NCBI GenBank assembly: GCA_002788775.1
Contig: PFRX01000038.1
Coordinates: forward strand, 1-35,808
Length of the DNA stretch: 35,808 nt
Direction: 5' to 3'
Source: Candidatus Peregrinibacteria bacterium CG_4_9_14_0_2_um_filter_53_11
GTDB taxonomy: Bacteria > Patescibacteriota > Gracilibacteria > UBA1369 > UM-FILTER-53-11
The translations under genes and the position numbers were made by a program. Shown one piece after another: positions 1 to 8,745 of this stretch. Each line of letters opens with the position of its first letter. The stretch's first letter is position 1. The notes beneath the pieces were generated by a model, which was given only the letters and a program-made list of their open reading frames with translations, ran no database searches and was not told the origin of the DNA.

Positions 1-434
1 GAGCCTGAACCCAGGTGGTCGCTGTGGGTGAAGTGGATTGTTGTCTCTGCCGTGCCTGTTTGTGGTGCGCCGCTCAAGGAGCCGCTCGCGCTTCCGCTCG
101 TCTCAATCGTTGCTATAAGCTCCGAGCCGTCGTAGAGGTAGTTGCGGACCGTCGCTGAGCCGTCGGAGCCTGCCTCTACTTCATATGCCCCCGAGATGTA
201 TCGTGTCGTTCCCGAAGGGCCGCTCTTGAGTACACGGCTGCCGCTTGGATCGTATGCGAAGGTGGTTGTTGTCGAGGTGCCCTCTATACTCCTCCGGACC
301 GAGAGGAGCTCGTTTGCTCCGCTCCAGCTCATCGTCCGGCTTCCATCACTGAGCATGTTCCCGTTCGCATCGTATGTGAAACGCTCGATCGTGCCGTCCA
401 CCGCCCGGGTTGCTGTTGTCGCGTGCGGGTTGGC
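1..434 (-). pseudogene. RHS/YD-repeat protein fragment, 5'-truncated and running off the window
   Basis: Reverse-strand translation is open from the codon after the prepilin stop (434) to base 1, about 144 codons. It reads like the interior of an RHS protein: an NPHA segment, then YD-type repeats (FTYDANGNML, FAYDPSGSRVLK), then YLYDGSELIA and finally the RHS core signature HFTHSDHLGS. RHS proteins are large surface or secreted polymorphic toxins or wall-associated proteins whose variable toxic tip follows this core; the tip would lie beyond base 1. No start codon or N-terminal RHS region precedes it, because the reading begins immediately after the TAA of the upstream prepilin gene and in the same frame. 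I therefore read it as a truncated copy, a displaced cassette, or an assembly join. RHS identity is strong; the pseudogene status is inference. Confidence 0.72.
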
Positions 435-1736
435 TTACGGCCTCACCAAGATTGGGGCCGGAATCGGGGCGGCTACTCTGGATTCTATCGTCTCCACCAG
501 AGTGAAGGGCTGGAAGTCGTCGCGACTTCCGAGTACCTCGGGGTTGGGCTCGATCGTTAAGATCACGGTTACTCTAGGCTGTTGCTGGACCTCGGCCTCA
601 CCGAAGGCGTAGTAGGGATCTTCCAAAGGTGAGACTAAAAACTGCAGCCGGCTCACGTTCACACGAAGGGGGCTGATCGGCACAAAGTCTTTTACAAAAC
701 CATCTGCCGGCTTATCACACAGATCGTTGAAGTTGGCATCGGAGGGATACAGCTCTTCGGATGGGCGACGCGGCACCTCTCCGGGAAGATTATTCCCAAC
801 TGAGGGACAGTCGTTAACCGGCCCGGCCGGGGAGTTCACTCCGGCAACATCACCGGTGCCGCGGCAGTTAAATTCGGGGGCGCAAATAAAGCTCTCGATC
901 ACACCATCATTATCAACATCGCGTCCTTCCATCCTCAAAAGTGAGAGGGCATAGATGGGGCTAATTGCTATGCCGCCGATACGTTCGCGAGCCAGCATCG
1001 TCTTTTGGCGGGCATCACCTGAGATCAGGTAGAGCTCGGGGAGCAGTTTTATATCCGCCTGAGTTGGGGCGCGATCTCCACGGCAGGCCGCCAGATTACC
1101 AAACAGAGTAATACCGATATTTCTCAGGAAAGCGTTTCGCCTGTAGCTCACGGTTCCACAAAAAGCGTTTTCCTTATCCCCCACTCCCCCATTCGCGTCC
1201 TTTCCAATAAAGGGATTTTGACCGGTGTTGCGGTCGAGCGTTCGCCTCAACGGGACACAGTCATCGCGATTGCGCTCATCGTCTCGAGCCGCCTGACCAA
1301 CGGCGGGCGGGTTTGCTCCAACCGTATTACAGTCATAGCCGAGCGCCTCGTCATCACCGGGATTGAAAAACGATGAGTAGTAGCGACCGAAGTTCTGACC
1401 ATAGGTTTGCAGGTTACTCGCACCGGGAATGGCGACTCCCTTTCTGAGACTCGTTAAGACTACGTACTGATTGTAATACTCATCATAATCGATCGTCCCC
1501 GAGCGGATCTCATCGGCGATTCTGGCCATAATGAAGCGCGCATCTTCATAGAGCTGGTTCTGGATCGTCGCACGGCGAGACTCACGAAACGAGTCCACAT
1601 AGAGACCGGAGATAACCGTCATCACGATCGCAAAAACACCAATCGAGATCATCACCTCAACCAGCGTAAAGCCCCCCGCGCCGGAGCGTGAAGTAGAAAA
1701 ATGGCGGAGTGAGCTGAGTGCGAAACGCCTCATCAT
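435..1736 (-). CDS. PilW-like type IV prepilin / minor pseudopilin
   Basis: 433 aa. The N-terminus has a class III prepilin signal: a short basic leader, then GAGG|FTLVE near residues 19-27, with the expected Glu at mature position 5. A hydrophobic helix follows (to about residue 47). Prepilin peptidase would cleave after Gly22 and methylate Phe23. The rest is a large non-conserved pilin head with several cysteines, consistent with a PilW-like minor pilin of type IV pili or a T2SS-like pseudopilin. The ATG overlaps the TGA of pilC (ATGA), so the two are translationally coupled as the last gene of the pilus operon. At over 400 residues it is long for a prepilin. It ends with PAPILVRP and a TAA that abuts an RHS fragment. 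Class is well supported; the exact subfamily is not. Confidence 0.8.
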   Translation of the reverse strand: MMRRFALSSLRHFSTSRSGAGGFTLVEVMISIGVFAIVMTVISGLYVDSFRESRRATIQNQLYEDARFIMARIADEIRSGTIDYDEYYNQYVVLTSLRKGVAIPGASNLQTYGQNFGRYYSSFFNPGDDEALGYDCNTVGANPPAVGQAARDDERNRDDCVPLRRTLDRNTGQNPFIGKDANGGVGDKENAFCGTVSYRRNAFLRNIGITLFGNLAACRGDRAPTQADIKLLPELYLISGDARQKTMLARERIGGIAISPIYALSLLRMEGRDVDNDGVIESFICAPEFNCRGTGDVAGVNSPAGPVNDCPSVGNNLPGEVPRRPSEELYPSDANFNDLCDKPADGFVKDFVPISPLRVNVSRLQFLVSPLEDPYYAFGEAEVQQQPRVTVILTIEPNPEVLGSRDDFQPFTLVETIESRVAAPIPAPILVRP

Positions 1737-2974
1737 AACGCGATATCCGTTAGTTGCAGAATCGGTAACATAATAGCGGCCACGATCACCGCAACAATGG
1801 CTCCCAAGATGACGATGATGAGCGGTTCGAGAAGTTTTGAGAGACCGGCAACGGCCACGTCAATCTCCTCTTCGTAGTACTCCGCGATCTTCGCCGCGAT
1901 CGTGTCGAGCTGGGCGGTCTGCTCACCCACGGCGACCATCTGCACCATCATCGCAGGAAATTCCTGCGTGTCGCGAAGACTTTCACCAAGGGGAATACCA
2001 CGGGCGATATCTTCGGAAACGAGCTGAATCCGCCGACGATAGACCTCATTCCCCACAGTGTCCGCGTTGATCGTCAGGCTCTGCGTAATGGGAACTCCAC
2101 TTTTGAGGAGGTTGCTCAGTGCACGATTAAACCGTGCCAAAAGCGACTTCTTCACGATGGGGCCAAAGATCGGCAGACGAATCAAAATCCAGTCGGTCCA
2201 GTAGCGACCGGCGGGGAGACGTCGGATCATAAGAGAAAAACCGATAAGCACGGACAAGCCGATGAGCAGTGAGATCCAGTTCTCGACAAAAATATCGCTG
2301 AGGCCGATCACGAAGCTCGTAATCGCGGGGAGCTCCTTGTCTGCACCCTCAAAAATCTCTGCGATCTTCGGAACGACCGCGACCATCATTCCCACGACGA
2401 CGATGACCATCACAACACCAAGGAAGACCGGGTACATAAGTGCGCCCTTAACTTTTCGGCGAATTGTCGCATCTTTTTCCACCTCGACGGCAAGCTGTTT
2501 GAGTATCTGAGTGAGCTGGCCCGAGGCCTCGGCGGCACGGATCATTCCGATGTGGGCCTGCGAAAAAATATCGCTATACTGCGCGGCACTCTGAGAGAAG
2601 GTCGAACCTTTCTCGATAAAGCGTGCGATGTCGAAGAGTGAGTTTTTAAAACGCACATTCTGCGTCTGCTCCGAAACCGTGTCGAGAGCCTTAACAAGGG
2701 GCACACCGGCCTCGATCATAATCGACATGAGCCGGTAAAAAGTTGCCTTATCGCGCGTCTTCGGCTTCCCAAGCGACTGAAACCAGCCATCAAGTCGACT
2801 ATATAAATTCCCCCTTTTTTCCTGCCTGGGCTTGGGCATAGTCGCTAGGAGCTGGGGCGAGATCCCCCTTTCCTCAATCGAGAGCACGATCTTTTCTTCA
2901 GACTGTCCATCTTTAAGGTTGAAGGACTTTTCTCCCAGCTGGGAGTCTACCAAAAAATCTTGAGCTTTTTTCAT
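1733..2974 (-). CDS. pilC: Type IV pilus inner-membrane platform protein PilC (GspF family)
   Basis: 413 aa polytopic inner-membrane protein on which the PilB ATPase acts to drive pilin polymerisation. Two GspF/T2SSF domains are visible. The first has the phrase FYRLMSIMIEAGVPLVKAL near residue 85 and is followed by a membrane segment (VFLGVVMVIVVVGMMVAVV). The second starts near LARFNRALSNLLKSGVPITQSL and is followed by the C-terminal segment LIIVILGAIVAVIVAAIMLP. The first roughly 75 residues are a charged cytoplasmic extension without recognisable similarity. The gene sits 3 bases after pilB and overlaps the prepilin start by 4 bases, so it is inside one operon. It ends in TGA, which argues that UGA is a normal stop in this organism. 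Start ATG at 2974 is the only good candidate. Confidence 0.93.
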   Translation of the reverse strand: MKKAQDFLVDSQLGEKSFNLKDGQSEEKIVLSIEERGISPQLLATMPKPRQEKRGNLYSRLDGWFQSLGKPKTRDKATFYRLMSIMIEAGVPLVKALDTVSEQTQNVRFKNSLFDIARFIEKGSTFSQSAAQYSDIFSQAHIGMIRAAEASGQLTQILKQLAVEVEKDATIRRKVKGALMYPVFLGVVMVIVVVGMMVAVVPKIAEIFEGADKELPAITSFVIGLSDIFVENWISLLIGLSVLIGFSLMIRRLPAGRYWTDWILIRLPIFGPIVKKSLLARFNRALSNLLKSGVPITQSLTINADTVGNEVYRRRIQLVSEDIARGIPLGESLRDTQEFPAMMVQMVAVGEQTAQLDTIAAKIAEYYEEEIDVAVAGLSKLLEPLIIVILGAIVAVIVAAIMLPILQLTDIAL

Positions 2975-2977
2975 TGT

Positions 2978-4492
2978 TTAAAGTTGAGGTGGAGTCTCGA
3001 GCTGGAGCGCCGCGAGTTCGTTGGGGACCGCAGCGGGCAGACCCATTTCAGGAGTAACCGCCGGAGCAGGAACCTGGGGAGTCTCTAAAACCGGCGTCGT
3101 CACCGGAGCCGGTTCGGCAGGTTGAACTTCAGCCGCGGAAGCCTCTAAAGCTGGGGCCATCGCGGGAGTCTCGGGAGCTGGCGCTGCTGCCGCACCTTCC
3201 GGAGCCGAGACGGCCTCTTTTTTGGGCTCTGAATTCTCGTCCCACTCCACTTCGCGGGCTATGCTGTAGACCTCGTCCAGACTGGTCTCACCTTTGAGCG
3301 CCTTCAGAATTCCGGCCTGCTCAAGCGTGACCATTCCACTCTTCACCGCCTCCTGCTCGATATCGAGCGACTGCCCCTGCTCAAGAATAAGACGGCGGAG
3401 GTGGTTGTTCATCATCATAATTTCGTAAACTCCAAGACGTCCAAAGTAGCCGGTATTTCCACAGACCTCACACCCCTTTCCGATATAAAACTTTGGAGAG
3501 CGGAGGAGTTCGGGCTCGTAGTTTGCGGCCTCGGCGGGAGCCAGATACTCGAGACTTCGCTTCACACGAGCGAGAAGTTCGGGCGAGGTCTGGTCTTCCA
3601 CTCGGCAGTTTGTACAGATTTTCCTAACCAGGCGCTGCGCTATAATCAGGTTGATCGTCGAGGCCATAAGGTAGGCGGGAACGCCCATATTCGCGATACG
3701 AGTGAGCGTCTCGACGGCGCTGTTGGTATGAATTGTCGAGAAGACGAGGTGACCGGTCAGTGATGACTCGATCGCAACATCCATCGTCTCTCGGTCACGG
3801 ATCTCACCGACCATAATTATGTCGGGATCCTGACGAAGTGCGGTTCTTAGACCACTCGCGAAGGTGTAGCTGATGTCGGGATGAACCTGACTCTGATTGA
3901 GCCCGTTCATCTGGATCTCCACCGGATCCTCAATCGTCAGAATATTCACGTCGGGCGTGTTAAGAACACTCAGACACGAGTAGAGCGTCGTGGTCTTACC
4001 CGAACCGGTCGGACCGGTCGTCAGAATAATTCCATTGGGAAGATCCAGCGACTTTTTGATGTATGCCATGTTGAGCCCCTCGAGTCCGAGCTCCTCAAGC
4101 GTTGGAATTTTTCGCGACTTGTCCTGGATACGCATCACAACCTTCTCACCATTGACGGTCGGAAAAGACGAGACACGAAGATCCATCTCACGATTATCTT
4201 TCGTCGTCACCGTTGTGCGTCCGTCCTGGGGGATACGCTGCTCGTCGATCTTCAAGTTCGACATGATCTTGATACGTGAAACAACCGCCGGATGCATGTT
4301 GAGCGGATACTCAACCACACGACGCAAAACTCCATCGATGCGGTAGCGGATCTGAGTCGTCTCTCGCTTGGGCTCAATATGAATATCGGACGAGCGCATG
4401 TCGAGTGCCGCCGAGATCGTCGCAAGCACAATCTGGGGCACGTTGCCCGCCAGAATCGCTTCTTGCAGTTGTTGTAGTTTTATATTTTCCAT
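2978..4492 (-). CDS. pilB: Type IV pilus assembly ATPase PilB (GspE family), lacking the N-terminal MshEN domain
   Basis: 504 aa secretion ATPase that powers pilus extension. Motifs in order: an N2-type region (SSDIHIEPK, residues 34-42), Walker A GPTGSGKTT (160-168), Asp box LTIEDPVE (185-192), Walker B DPDIIMVGEIRD (222-233), His box TGHLVFSTIHTN (246-257), and a tetracysteine zinc site (C293, C296, C341, C344), which is typical of PilB/GspE rather than PilT. Family PilB proteins are usually about 570 aa with an N-terminal MshEN domain; here the core begins almost at residue 1. The C-terminal 80 residues instead form an Ala/Pro/Glu-rich disordered tail. It directly follows the PilO-like gene (the two coding regions abut) and precedes pilC by 3 bases. 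No pilT-like retraction ATPase is in the window. Confidence 0.93.
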   Translation of the reverse strand: MENIKLQQLQEAILAGNVPQIVLATISAALDMRSSDIHIEPKRETTQIRYRIDGVLRRVVEYPLNMHPAVVSRIKIMSNLKIDEQRIPQDGRTTVTTKDNREMDLRVSSFPTVNGEKVVMRIQDKSRKIPTLEELGLEGLNMAYIKKSLDLPNGIILTTGPTGSGKTTTLYSCLSVLNTPDVNILTIEDPVEIQMNGLNQSQVHPDISYTFASGLRTALRQDPDIIMVGEIRDRETMDVAIESSLTGHLVFSTIHTNSAVETLTRIANMGVPAYLMASTINLIIAQRLVRKICTNCRVEDQTSPELLARVKRSLEYLAPAEAANYEPELLRSPKFYIGKGCEVCGNTGYFGRLGVYEIMMMNNHLRRLILEQGQSLDIEQEAVKSGMVTLEQAGILKALKGETSLDEVYSIAREVEWDENSEPKKEAVSAPEGAAAAPAPETPAMAPALEASAAEVQPAEPAPVTTPVLETPQVPAPAVTPEMGLPAAVPNELAALQLETPPQL

Positions 4493-5113
4493 TTAGCGCT
4501 TAACTTTTGGGGTCTGGTAGTAGGAGACCATGTCGACGGTGAAGTTGATCACCTGCTGCTCCTCGTCGATCAGCTCTTCTCCATCGGGAAAGTTCAGCTG
4601 AATCGAACGGATCGCCATCAGACGCTGCTTGCTATTGAGATCACCCGAGTTGGTAATAAAGTCGAGGAAGGCGAAAAAGTTGGAGCGCGTTCCCTGAACA
4701 TTCATCGAGATCGGGAGTTCTGAGATCTGCGGATTTTCGGCAAGCGGCTGTCCCTTTCCAAAGCGAAGACTCGTCTGCAAAAGAGGATTCTTTGCGGAGT
4801 CGTGGGCGGCGAAAAAGTCGTCGAAGGTTCGGGTCAGATCAGTGTAGTTCTCATCGGGAGGAAGAATCGAGGCGATATTCCTGGCAAGCTGGAGCTGCTT
4901 GTCGGCCTGCTCTTCAGCAAAACCAACGAAGGCCTCCTTCTCTGACTGGTAGGCTCCACGAAGCTGAGTTATCGTCTTCTGGCTCTCCACGATCGCACTC
5001 TCCTGAGCATTCCACAGCTGATACTTGGTAACCCCGTAGAAGAGAGCGGCGGCGAGTACCAGTCCGCCAAAGATGTAGTAGAAGGTTGTTCGGCTAAGTG
5101 TGGGCGAGGTCAT
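4493..5113 (-). CDS. PilO-like type IV pilus alignment protein
   Basis: 206 aa with the PilO layout: a short cytoplasmic tail, one N-terminal membrane helix (residues about 11-28, FYYIFGGLVLAAALFYGV), a coiled-coil stretch with many Gln/Glu/Ala (about 35-80), and a C-terminal alpha/beta domain ending in a strand-rich segment (VINFTVDMVSYYQTP). PilO forms a periplasm-facing heterodimer with PilN that links the cytoplasmic ATPase complex to the outer machinery. Sequence similarity to named PilO proteins is weak by eye. The call rests on architecture and on position between a PilN-like gene (18-base gap) and pilB (directly abutting). No recognisable SD precedes the ATG at 5113. Confidence 0.65.
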   Translation of the reverse strand: MTSPTLSRTTFYYIFGGLVLAAALFYGVTKYQLWNAQESAIVESQKTITQLRGAYQSEKEAFVGFAEEQADKQLQLARNIASILPPDENYTDLTRTFDDFFAAHDSAKNPLLQTSLRFGKGQPLAENPQISELPISMNVQGTRSNFFAFLDFITNSGDLNSKQRLMAIRSIQLNFPDGEELIDEEQQVINFTVDMVSYYQTPKVKR

Positions 5114-5131
5114 GAGAGAGTTCGTAAAAGA

Positions 5132-6667
5132 TTAGTTTGCTGGTGGAAGATCGAGGGAGTCGCGTGGATCCGGCTCCTTTTGGAGAGTGAACTCCAGGTT
5201 CAGACCGGCGGAAAAATCTCCACTCTGGTCGCGCGATTTAGAGAATGAGCGGAAGTCGATGTCTTTAAACTGGGGCGACTTCTCGATACTGTCGATAAGT
5301 GTTGCGATGAAGCTGAAGGTCTTGCTGTCGGAGGTTCGAGTTAGACCGCTGAGTGAGATGCGTCCCGTTTTTGAGTCGAAGCGGTATGAGGAGAAGACGA
5401 AGCCGCCTATGGTCTTAAACAAGCCCTGGCCATAGTGGCGGTCGGCGACACGAACAACATCGTGAATCGAGGTGATGACCGACGACCAGTCGATACGCTG
5501 CTTCTTTATCTGTTCAATCGAGGAGAGCGCATCAGTTCCCTGAGCGCGGATCTCTTTAAGCAACTCGACGAGTTGCTCGTCCGTGAGGGCGTTGATGTCC
5601 TGACCGCGAATGAGAAAGCGAAACGTGCGGTTAGCCAGAAGGGAACGGACGGCATCAATACCTCGCACATCTTCGGACGACTGCTTCACGTCGCCGCCAA
5701 AGCTACTCTTCTGACGGTCGAGTTCCGCGAGAGCCAGAGCAGTGTACTGTGCCTCACGATCCTGAGGCAGCACCGGCTCGAGCGAGAAGGTATCGACTCC
5801 GAGCGGCTGATTAAAAATCTTCTGAACTGCCAAGAGGATCGTCTTAACTTCTTGGGCCTGCGTTCCCAGCTCATCCGCTGCTGCACGACGCGTCGACTCC
5901 ACCTGGCCGGCAAGCTGAGTGGTTCGGTGTGAGGCGATCAGCGGATCGATTCTAAGGTTGAGCTCGTCGAGCCAGAGACGTGCCTGACGGTAGCGCACGA
6001 GATTTATATCGGTCTGAATTTTCTGAGTCTCAACAGTCGTCTGGTCAAAACGAAGCGCGGTATTGGGACCGAGCTGTGAGTTGAGGAGGGTAAAGTCGGG
6101 ATCAAGTTGTGTGAAGAAGAAGCCGTAAACCAGGAGGCCGAGTGCAACCGATGTACCGAAAAACAACCGTGCATGTCGGTGTTTGCTGCGACGCTCAGTC
6201 TCTTCGGCGACCTTATCGAAAAGGGGTTTAGGGCCGAGAAGCTGAGAGATAGAAGCAGTGCCGTCGATCTTTTTTGGGGAGGATGGCTGCTCTCCACCGG
6301 ATGACGAGAAGAGCGTCGAAGAGGATGTGGCTGGCGCCGTTTTTTCTTTCGCGTCCAGAGCGGCCGGCAGGTCTCGTTTCAGCAAAACGGATAAGAGGCT
6401 GCGCTTGGGTTTTGCACTCTCTGCCGCTCCATCCAGGTGAAAAACCTCAGTGGGCTTGCCTTCTTCTGCAGGGGCGGCGGCCGGTTCGGAGCTTATCGTG
6501 GCGACAGGAGCCGCTGGGCTAACCTGGGCCTCGGGAGCCGGCAGAACCGTAGGCTCACCTTGGCTAACAGGAGCCGGCACAGCCGACTTCTCGGGCAGTG
6601 CAGCCGCCTGCTTATCAGCAGGCTGCTCGGGGTTTACCTCAACGGGTTGTTTCTGATCGTCCGCCAT
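5132..6667 (-). CDS. PilN-like bitopic pilus assembly protein with long disordered N-terminus
   Basis: 511 aa. Residues 1 to about 75 are Pro/Ala/Glu-rich and followed by a Ser-rich linker to about 155. A single membrane helix follows (about 167-187, RLFFGTSVALGLLVYGFFF), then a long extracytoplasmic helical region. The C-terminal roughly 85 residues have the PilN pattern: a strand ISLSGLTRTSD, a helix with LIDSIEKSPQFKDIDFRSF, and the terminal strand LNLEFTLQKE. In canonical systems PilN is about 180-200 aa and its short cytoplasmic peptide binds PilM; here that tail is about 165 residues and no pilM is in the window. It is the first gene of the pilus operon, and the upstream 117-base AT-rich gap is shared with the divergent Wzy-like gene. 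The assignment is an inference from order and the C-terminal pattern. Confidence 0.6.
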   Translation of the reverse strand: MADDQKQPVEVNPEQPADKQAAALPEKSAVPAPVSQGEPTVLPAPEAQVSPAAPVATISSEPAAAPAEEGKPTEVFHLDGAAESAKPKRSLLSVLLKRDLPAALDAKEKTAPATSSSTLFSSSGGEQPSSPKKIDGTASISQLLGPKPLFDKVAEETERRSKHRHARLFFGTSVALGLLVYGFFFTQLDPDFTLLNSQLGPNTALRFDQTTVETQKIQTDINLVRYRQARLWLDELNLRIDPLIASHRTTQLAGQVESTRRAAADELGTQAQEVKTILLAVQKIFNQPLGVDTFSLEPVLPQDREAQYTALALAELDRQKSSFGGDVKQSSEDVRGIDAVRSLLANRTFRFLIRGQDINALTDEQLVELLKEIRAQGTDALSSIEQIKKQRIDWSSVITSIHDVVRVADRHYGQGLFKTIGGFVFSSYRFDSKTGRISLSGLTRTSDSKTFSFIATLIDSIEKSPQFKDIDFRSFSKSRDQSGDFSAGLNLEFTLQKEPDPRDSLDLPPAN

Positions 6668-6733
6668 AGTTTTTTTTATGTGTATTTATTTTATTCCGAA
6701 TCGCTTTTTGAGCTGTTTTCACCCTGCTCGCAG

Positions 6734-6762
6734 TTGCCTCATAAATATCTGTATATTTTATC
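6734..6762 (+). promoter_or_regulatory. Possible promoter for the Wzy-like gene
   Basis: TTGCCT (6734-6739), 17-base spacer, TTTATC (6757-6762) in the AT-rich divergent gap 6668-6784. The predicted start of transcription near 6769 fits translation from GTG 6785. The -10 match is only moderate. The pilus operon must be transcribed leftward from the same gap; an AT-rich stretch (ATAAAATAAAT in the minus reading, about 6682-6698) may supply its -10. Confidence 0.35.
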
Positions 6763-6784
6763 AAAAAATCGGCAAAATAGCAAT

Positions 6785-8737
6785 GTGCCTAGAGCAGTCA
6801 GCCAAAGCCTTGCCGGAATAAAAAATGCCCCCGAGCGACTCTACCTCATCATCCTCCTGATGCCGCTTGTCTTCAGCTTCTGGGGTGGCGTGAACAGCTA
6901 TGAGCTGCCTCAACAGGTTTGGATGATGCTTTTTGCGACCGTTTTTCTGGCCAGTTTCGGCCTTTTTATGCTGACCGAGAAGAAGCTCTCGCTGGGCTGG
7001 CATAGGGGTGTGATGATAATAACCGGCCTCTGGGCCCTCTCACTTATCGCCTCAACCGTCTTCTCCCCCACCCCACTACAGAGTTTTTGGGGCGACTACC
7101 TGCGCATGCAGGGGCTGTTAACGCATTTTTTCTATGGCCTGCACTTCCTAATCTGCCTCACACTTTTCAGAGATAAAAAACTCCGCGAACTGGTCTTTCC
7201 TGTAATCATCGGCGTTGGAGTTATTGTCGCCCTCTACGCCATTGTTCAGTGGCTGATCTTTGACCCCACGATGGCCTTTGGCCTCTTCGGTCGACGCAGT
7301 TTTTCAACACTGGGTAGCCCCAACGATCTGGGCCAGCTCCTCATCTTCCCCCTGAGCAGCCTGGTCTTTTTTGCCGCCTCACACCTCAGAAAAAAGCCCC
7401 TCCTCAAAAAGACCTCCACCTTCAGAGCACAACAGCTCCTCCTTGTCGGAAGCGGTCTCATACTGGTTGCCGGCCTTCTAACAAGCCAAAACCGCGCCTC
7501 ACTTCTCGGGCTTCTCGTAGCCGGGACGCTCTTACCCCTCTCACGCCTTAAGTCCAAGAAAAGTCTCTTTCTGACCGGAGGCGGCCTCATTCTCCTGACC
7601 ATCGGCCTCCTTGTCCTCCTGAATCCAAGCCTCCGCTCGTTAGGAACCCGCTCCGTCCTCTGGCAGAGCTCCCTCAAGCTCGTCGACGAGCGCCTTATCT
7701 TCGGCCACGGCCTCGAGAGTTTCCAACAGGCTATCCAGCCCGTACTCACACCATCGATAAATCTTTACGAACGCCTTACCGACCTTCCCGACCGAGCTCA
7801 CAACCTTCTCATCGAGGCATTTGTCACCCGTGGCCTCTTTGGCCTCTCTCTGGTTATTATGGCGCTGGTGATCCTGGGCTTCCTCTTGGTTCGCAAAAAA
7901 TGCACGACTCCCGCGGCGCAGGCTGCTTGGTTGGGAGTAACCGCTTACACTATCGCCGTCTTTTTTGGCTTCTCCTCAGCCGTCCACATTATCTTCCTCC
8001 TCAGCTTCTGGACGATTCTCCTCCACGAGACGCTCTCCATTGAGAGCCGCACCATTCCTCTCCCACTTTTCGGACGAGCCGGCCTTGCCCTTCTCACACT
8101 CACCGGACTCGTGGCGACCGGCTTGTACGGCACACGTCTTCTGGCCGCCGACCGCCTCTTCGATCAAGGTATCGGCAGCTTCATCTATGCCCCCCAAGAG
8201 GCCTTTGACGAGCTCCACGAGAGCATCCGGCTCACACCCCAGTTTGCCTATCACTACAAGACGGCCTTTATCTTTTTCACCTCCCCCGCACCACTCACGG
8301 ACGATGCCGGAGAACGGCTGGAAGAGTACGCAAAAAAACTCGGAACAATAACCGGCAACGGTCTCCAATATGAACTTTCTCGGGCCCAGCTCGCCCTCTT
8401 TAATGACCGTTACGAAGAGGCCACAACCCACCTTGCTCGGGCCCACGAGCTGGCTCCAAGCTGGCCAAGCGTTCTCATCCGCTTGGGTGATGCCGCACGC
8501 GAGAATGAAGACTATGTAGGGGCGATCAAGGCCTACGAAAAGATGATTGAGCTCTCCCCGCCCTACTGGCGCTGGCCGGTCGACAAGGGTGAGGAGTTGA
8601 CCGAAGCCGAGCGCGAGCAGGTGAGAATCTTCCGGATATCAAATCAGAGCTTCTATGAAGCTCTGACTGATCTCGTAACAAGTTACGAAGCTGCGGGGCT
8701 CACCGACGATGCGGCAAACCTGGCAGTCTATTTGTAG
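6785..8737 (+). CDS. O-antigen ligase/polymerase (Wzy/WaaL-type) membrane protein with C-terminal TPRs
   Basis: About 650 aa from GTG 6785. It is a polytopic membrane protein with roughly a dozen hydrophobic segments. The Wzy_C/O-antigen ligase signature region is visible: SQNRASLLGLLVAG, then the large loop with FGHGLESF and DRAHNLLIEAFVTRGLFGL, which carries the conserved His/Arg region. The C-terminal roughly 130 residues hold TPR-like helices (YEEATTHLARAHELAP and YVGAIKAYEKMIELSP). Family members transfer or polymerise undecaprenyl-linked glycans, or glycosylate pilins, outside the membrane. Adjacency to the pilus operon makes a pilin glycosyltransferase role possible but unproven. The frame stays open upstream to 6437, but that part lies inside the pilN-like gene; GTG 6785 or ATG 6860 are the realistic starts. 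No SD is seen. Confidence 0.82.
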   Translation: MPRAVSQSLAGIKNAPERLYLIILLMPLVFSFWGGVNSYELPQQVWMMLFATVFLASFGLFMLTEKKLSLGWHRGVMIITGLWALSLIASTVFSPTPLQSFWGDYLRMQGLLTHFFYGLHFLICLTLFRDKKLRELVFPVIIGVGVIVALYAIVQWLIFDPTMAFGLFGRRSFSTLGSPNDLGQLLIFPLSSLVFFAASHLRKKPLLKKTSTFRAQQLLLVGSGLILVAGLLTSQNRASLLGLLVAGTLLPLSRLKSKKSLFLTGGGLILLTIGLLVLLNPSLRSLGTRSVLWQSSLKLVDERLIFGHGLESFQQAIQPVLTPSINLYERLTDLPDRAHNLLIEAFVTRGLFGLSLVIMALVILGFLLVRKKCTTPAAQAAWLGVTAYTIAVFFGFSSAVHIIFLLSFWTILLHETLSIESRTIPLPLFGRAGLALLTLTGLVATGLYGTRLLAADRLFDQGIGSFIYAPQEAFDELHESIRLTPQFAYHYKTAFIFFTSPAPLTDDAGERLEEYAKKLGTITGNGLQYELSRAQLALFNDRYEEATTHLARAHELAPSWPSVLIRLGDAARENEDYVGAIKAYEKMIELSPPYWRWPVDKGEELTEAEREQVRIFRISNQSFYEALTDLVTSYEAAGLTDDAANLAVYL

Positions 8738-8745
8738 GGGTACTC

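Noticed and set aside
142-612. Plus-strand ORF at the left edge
   Set aside because: It is the shadow of the minus-strand RHS fragment and the prepilin 3' end, both of which show clear protein motifs.
6437-6784. N-terminal extension of the Wzy-like frame
   Set aside because: It lies inside the pilN-like gene on the other strand and across the divergent promoter gap; the encoded residues do not resemble the family.
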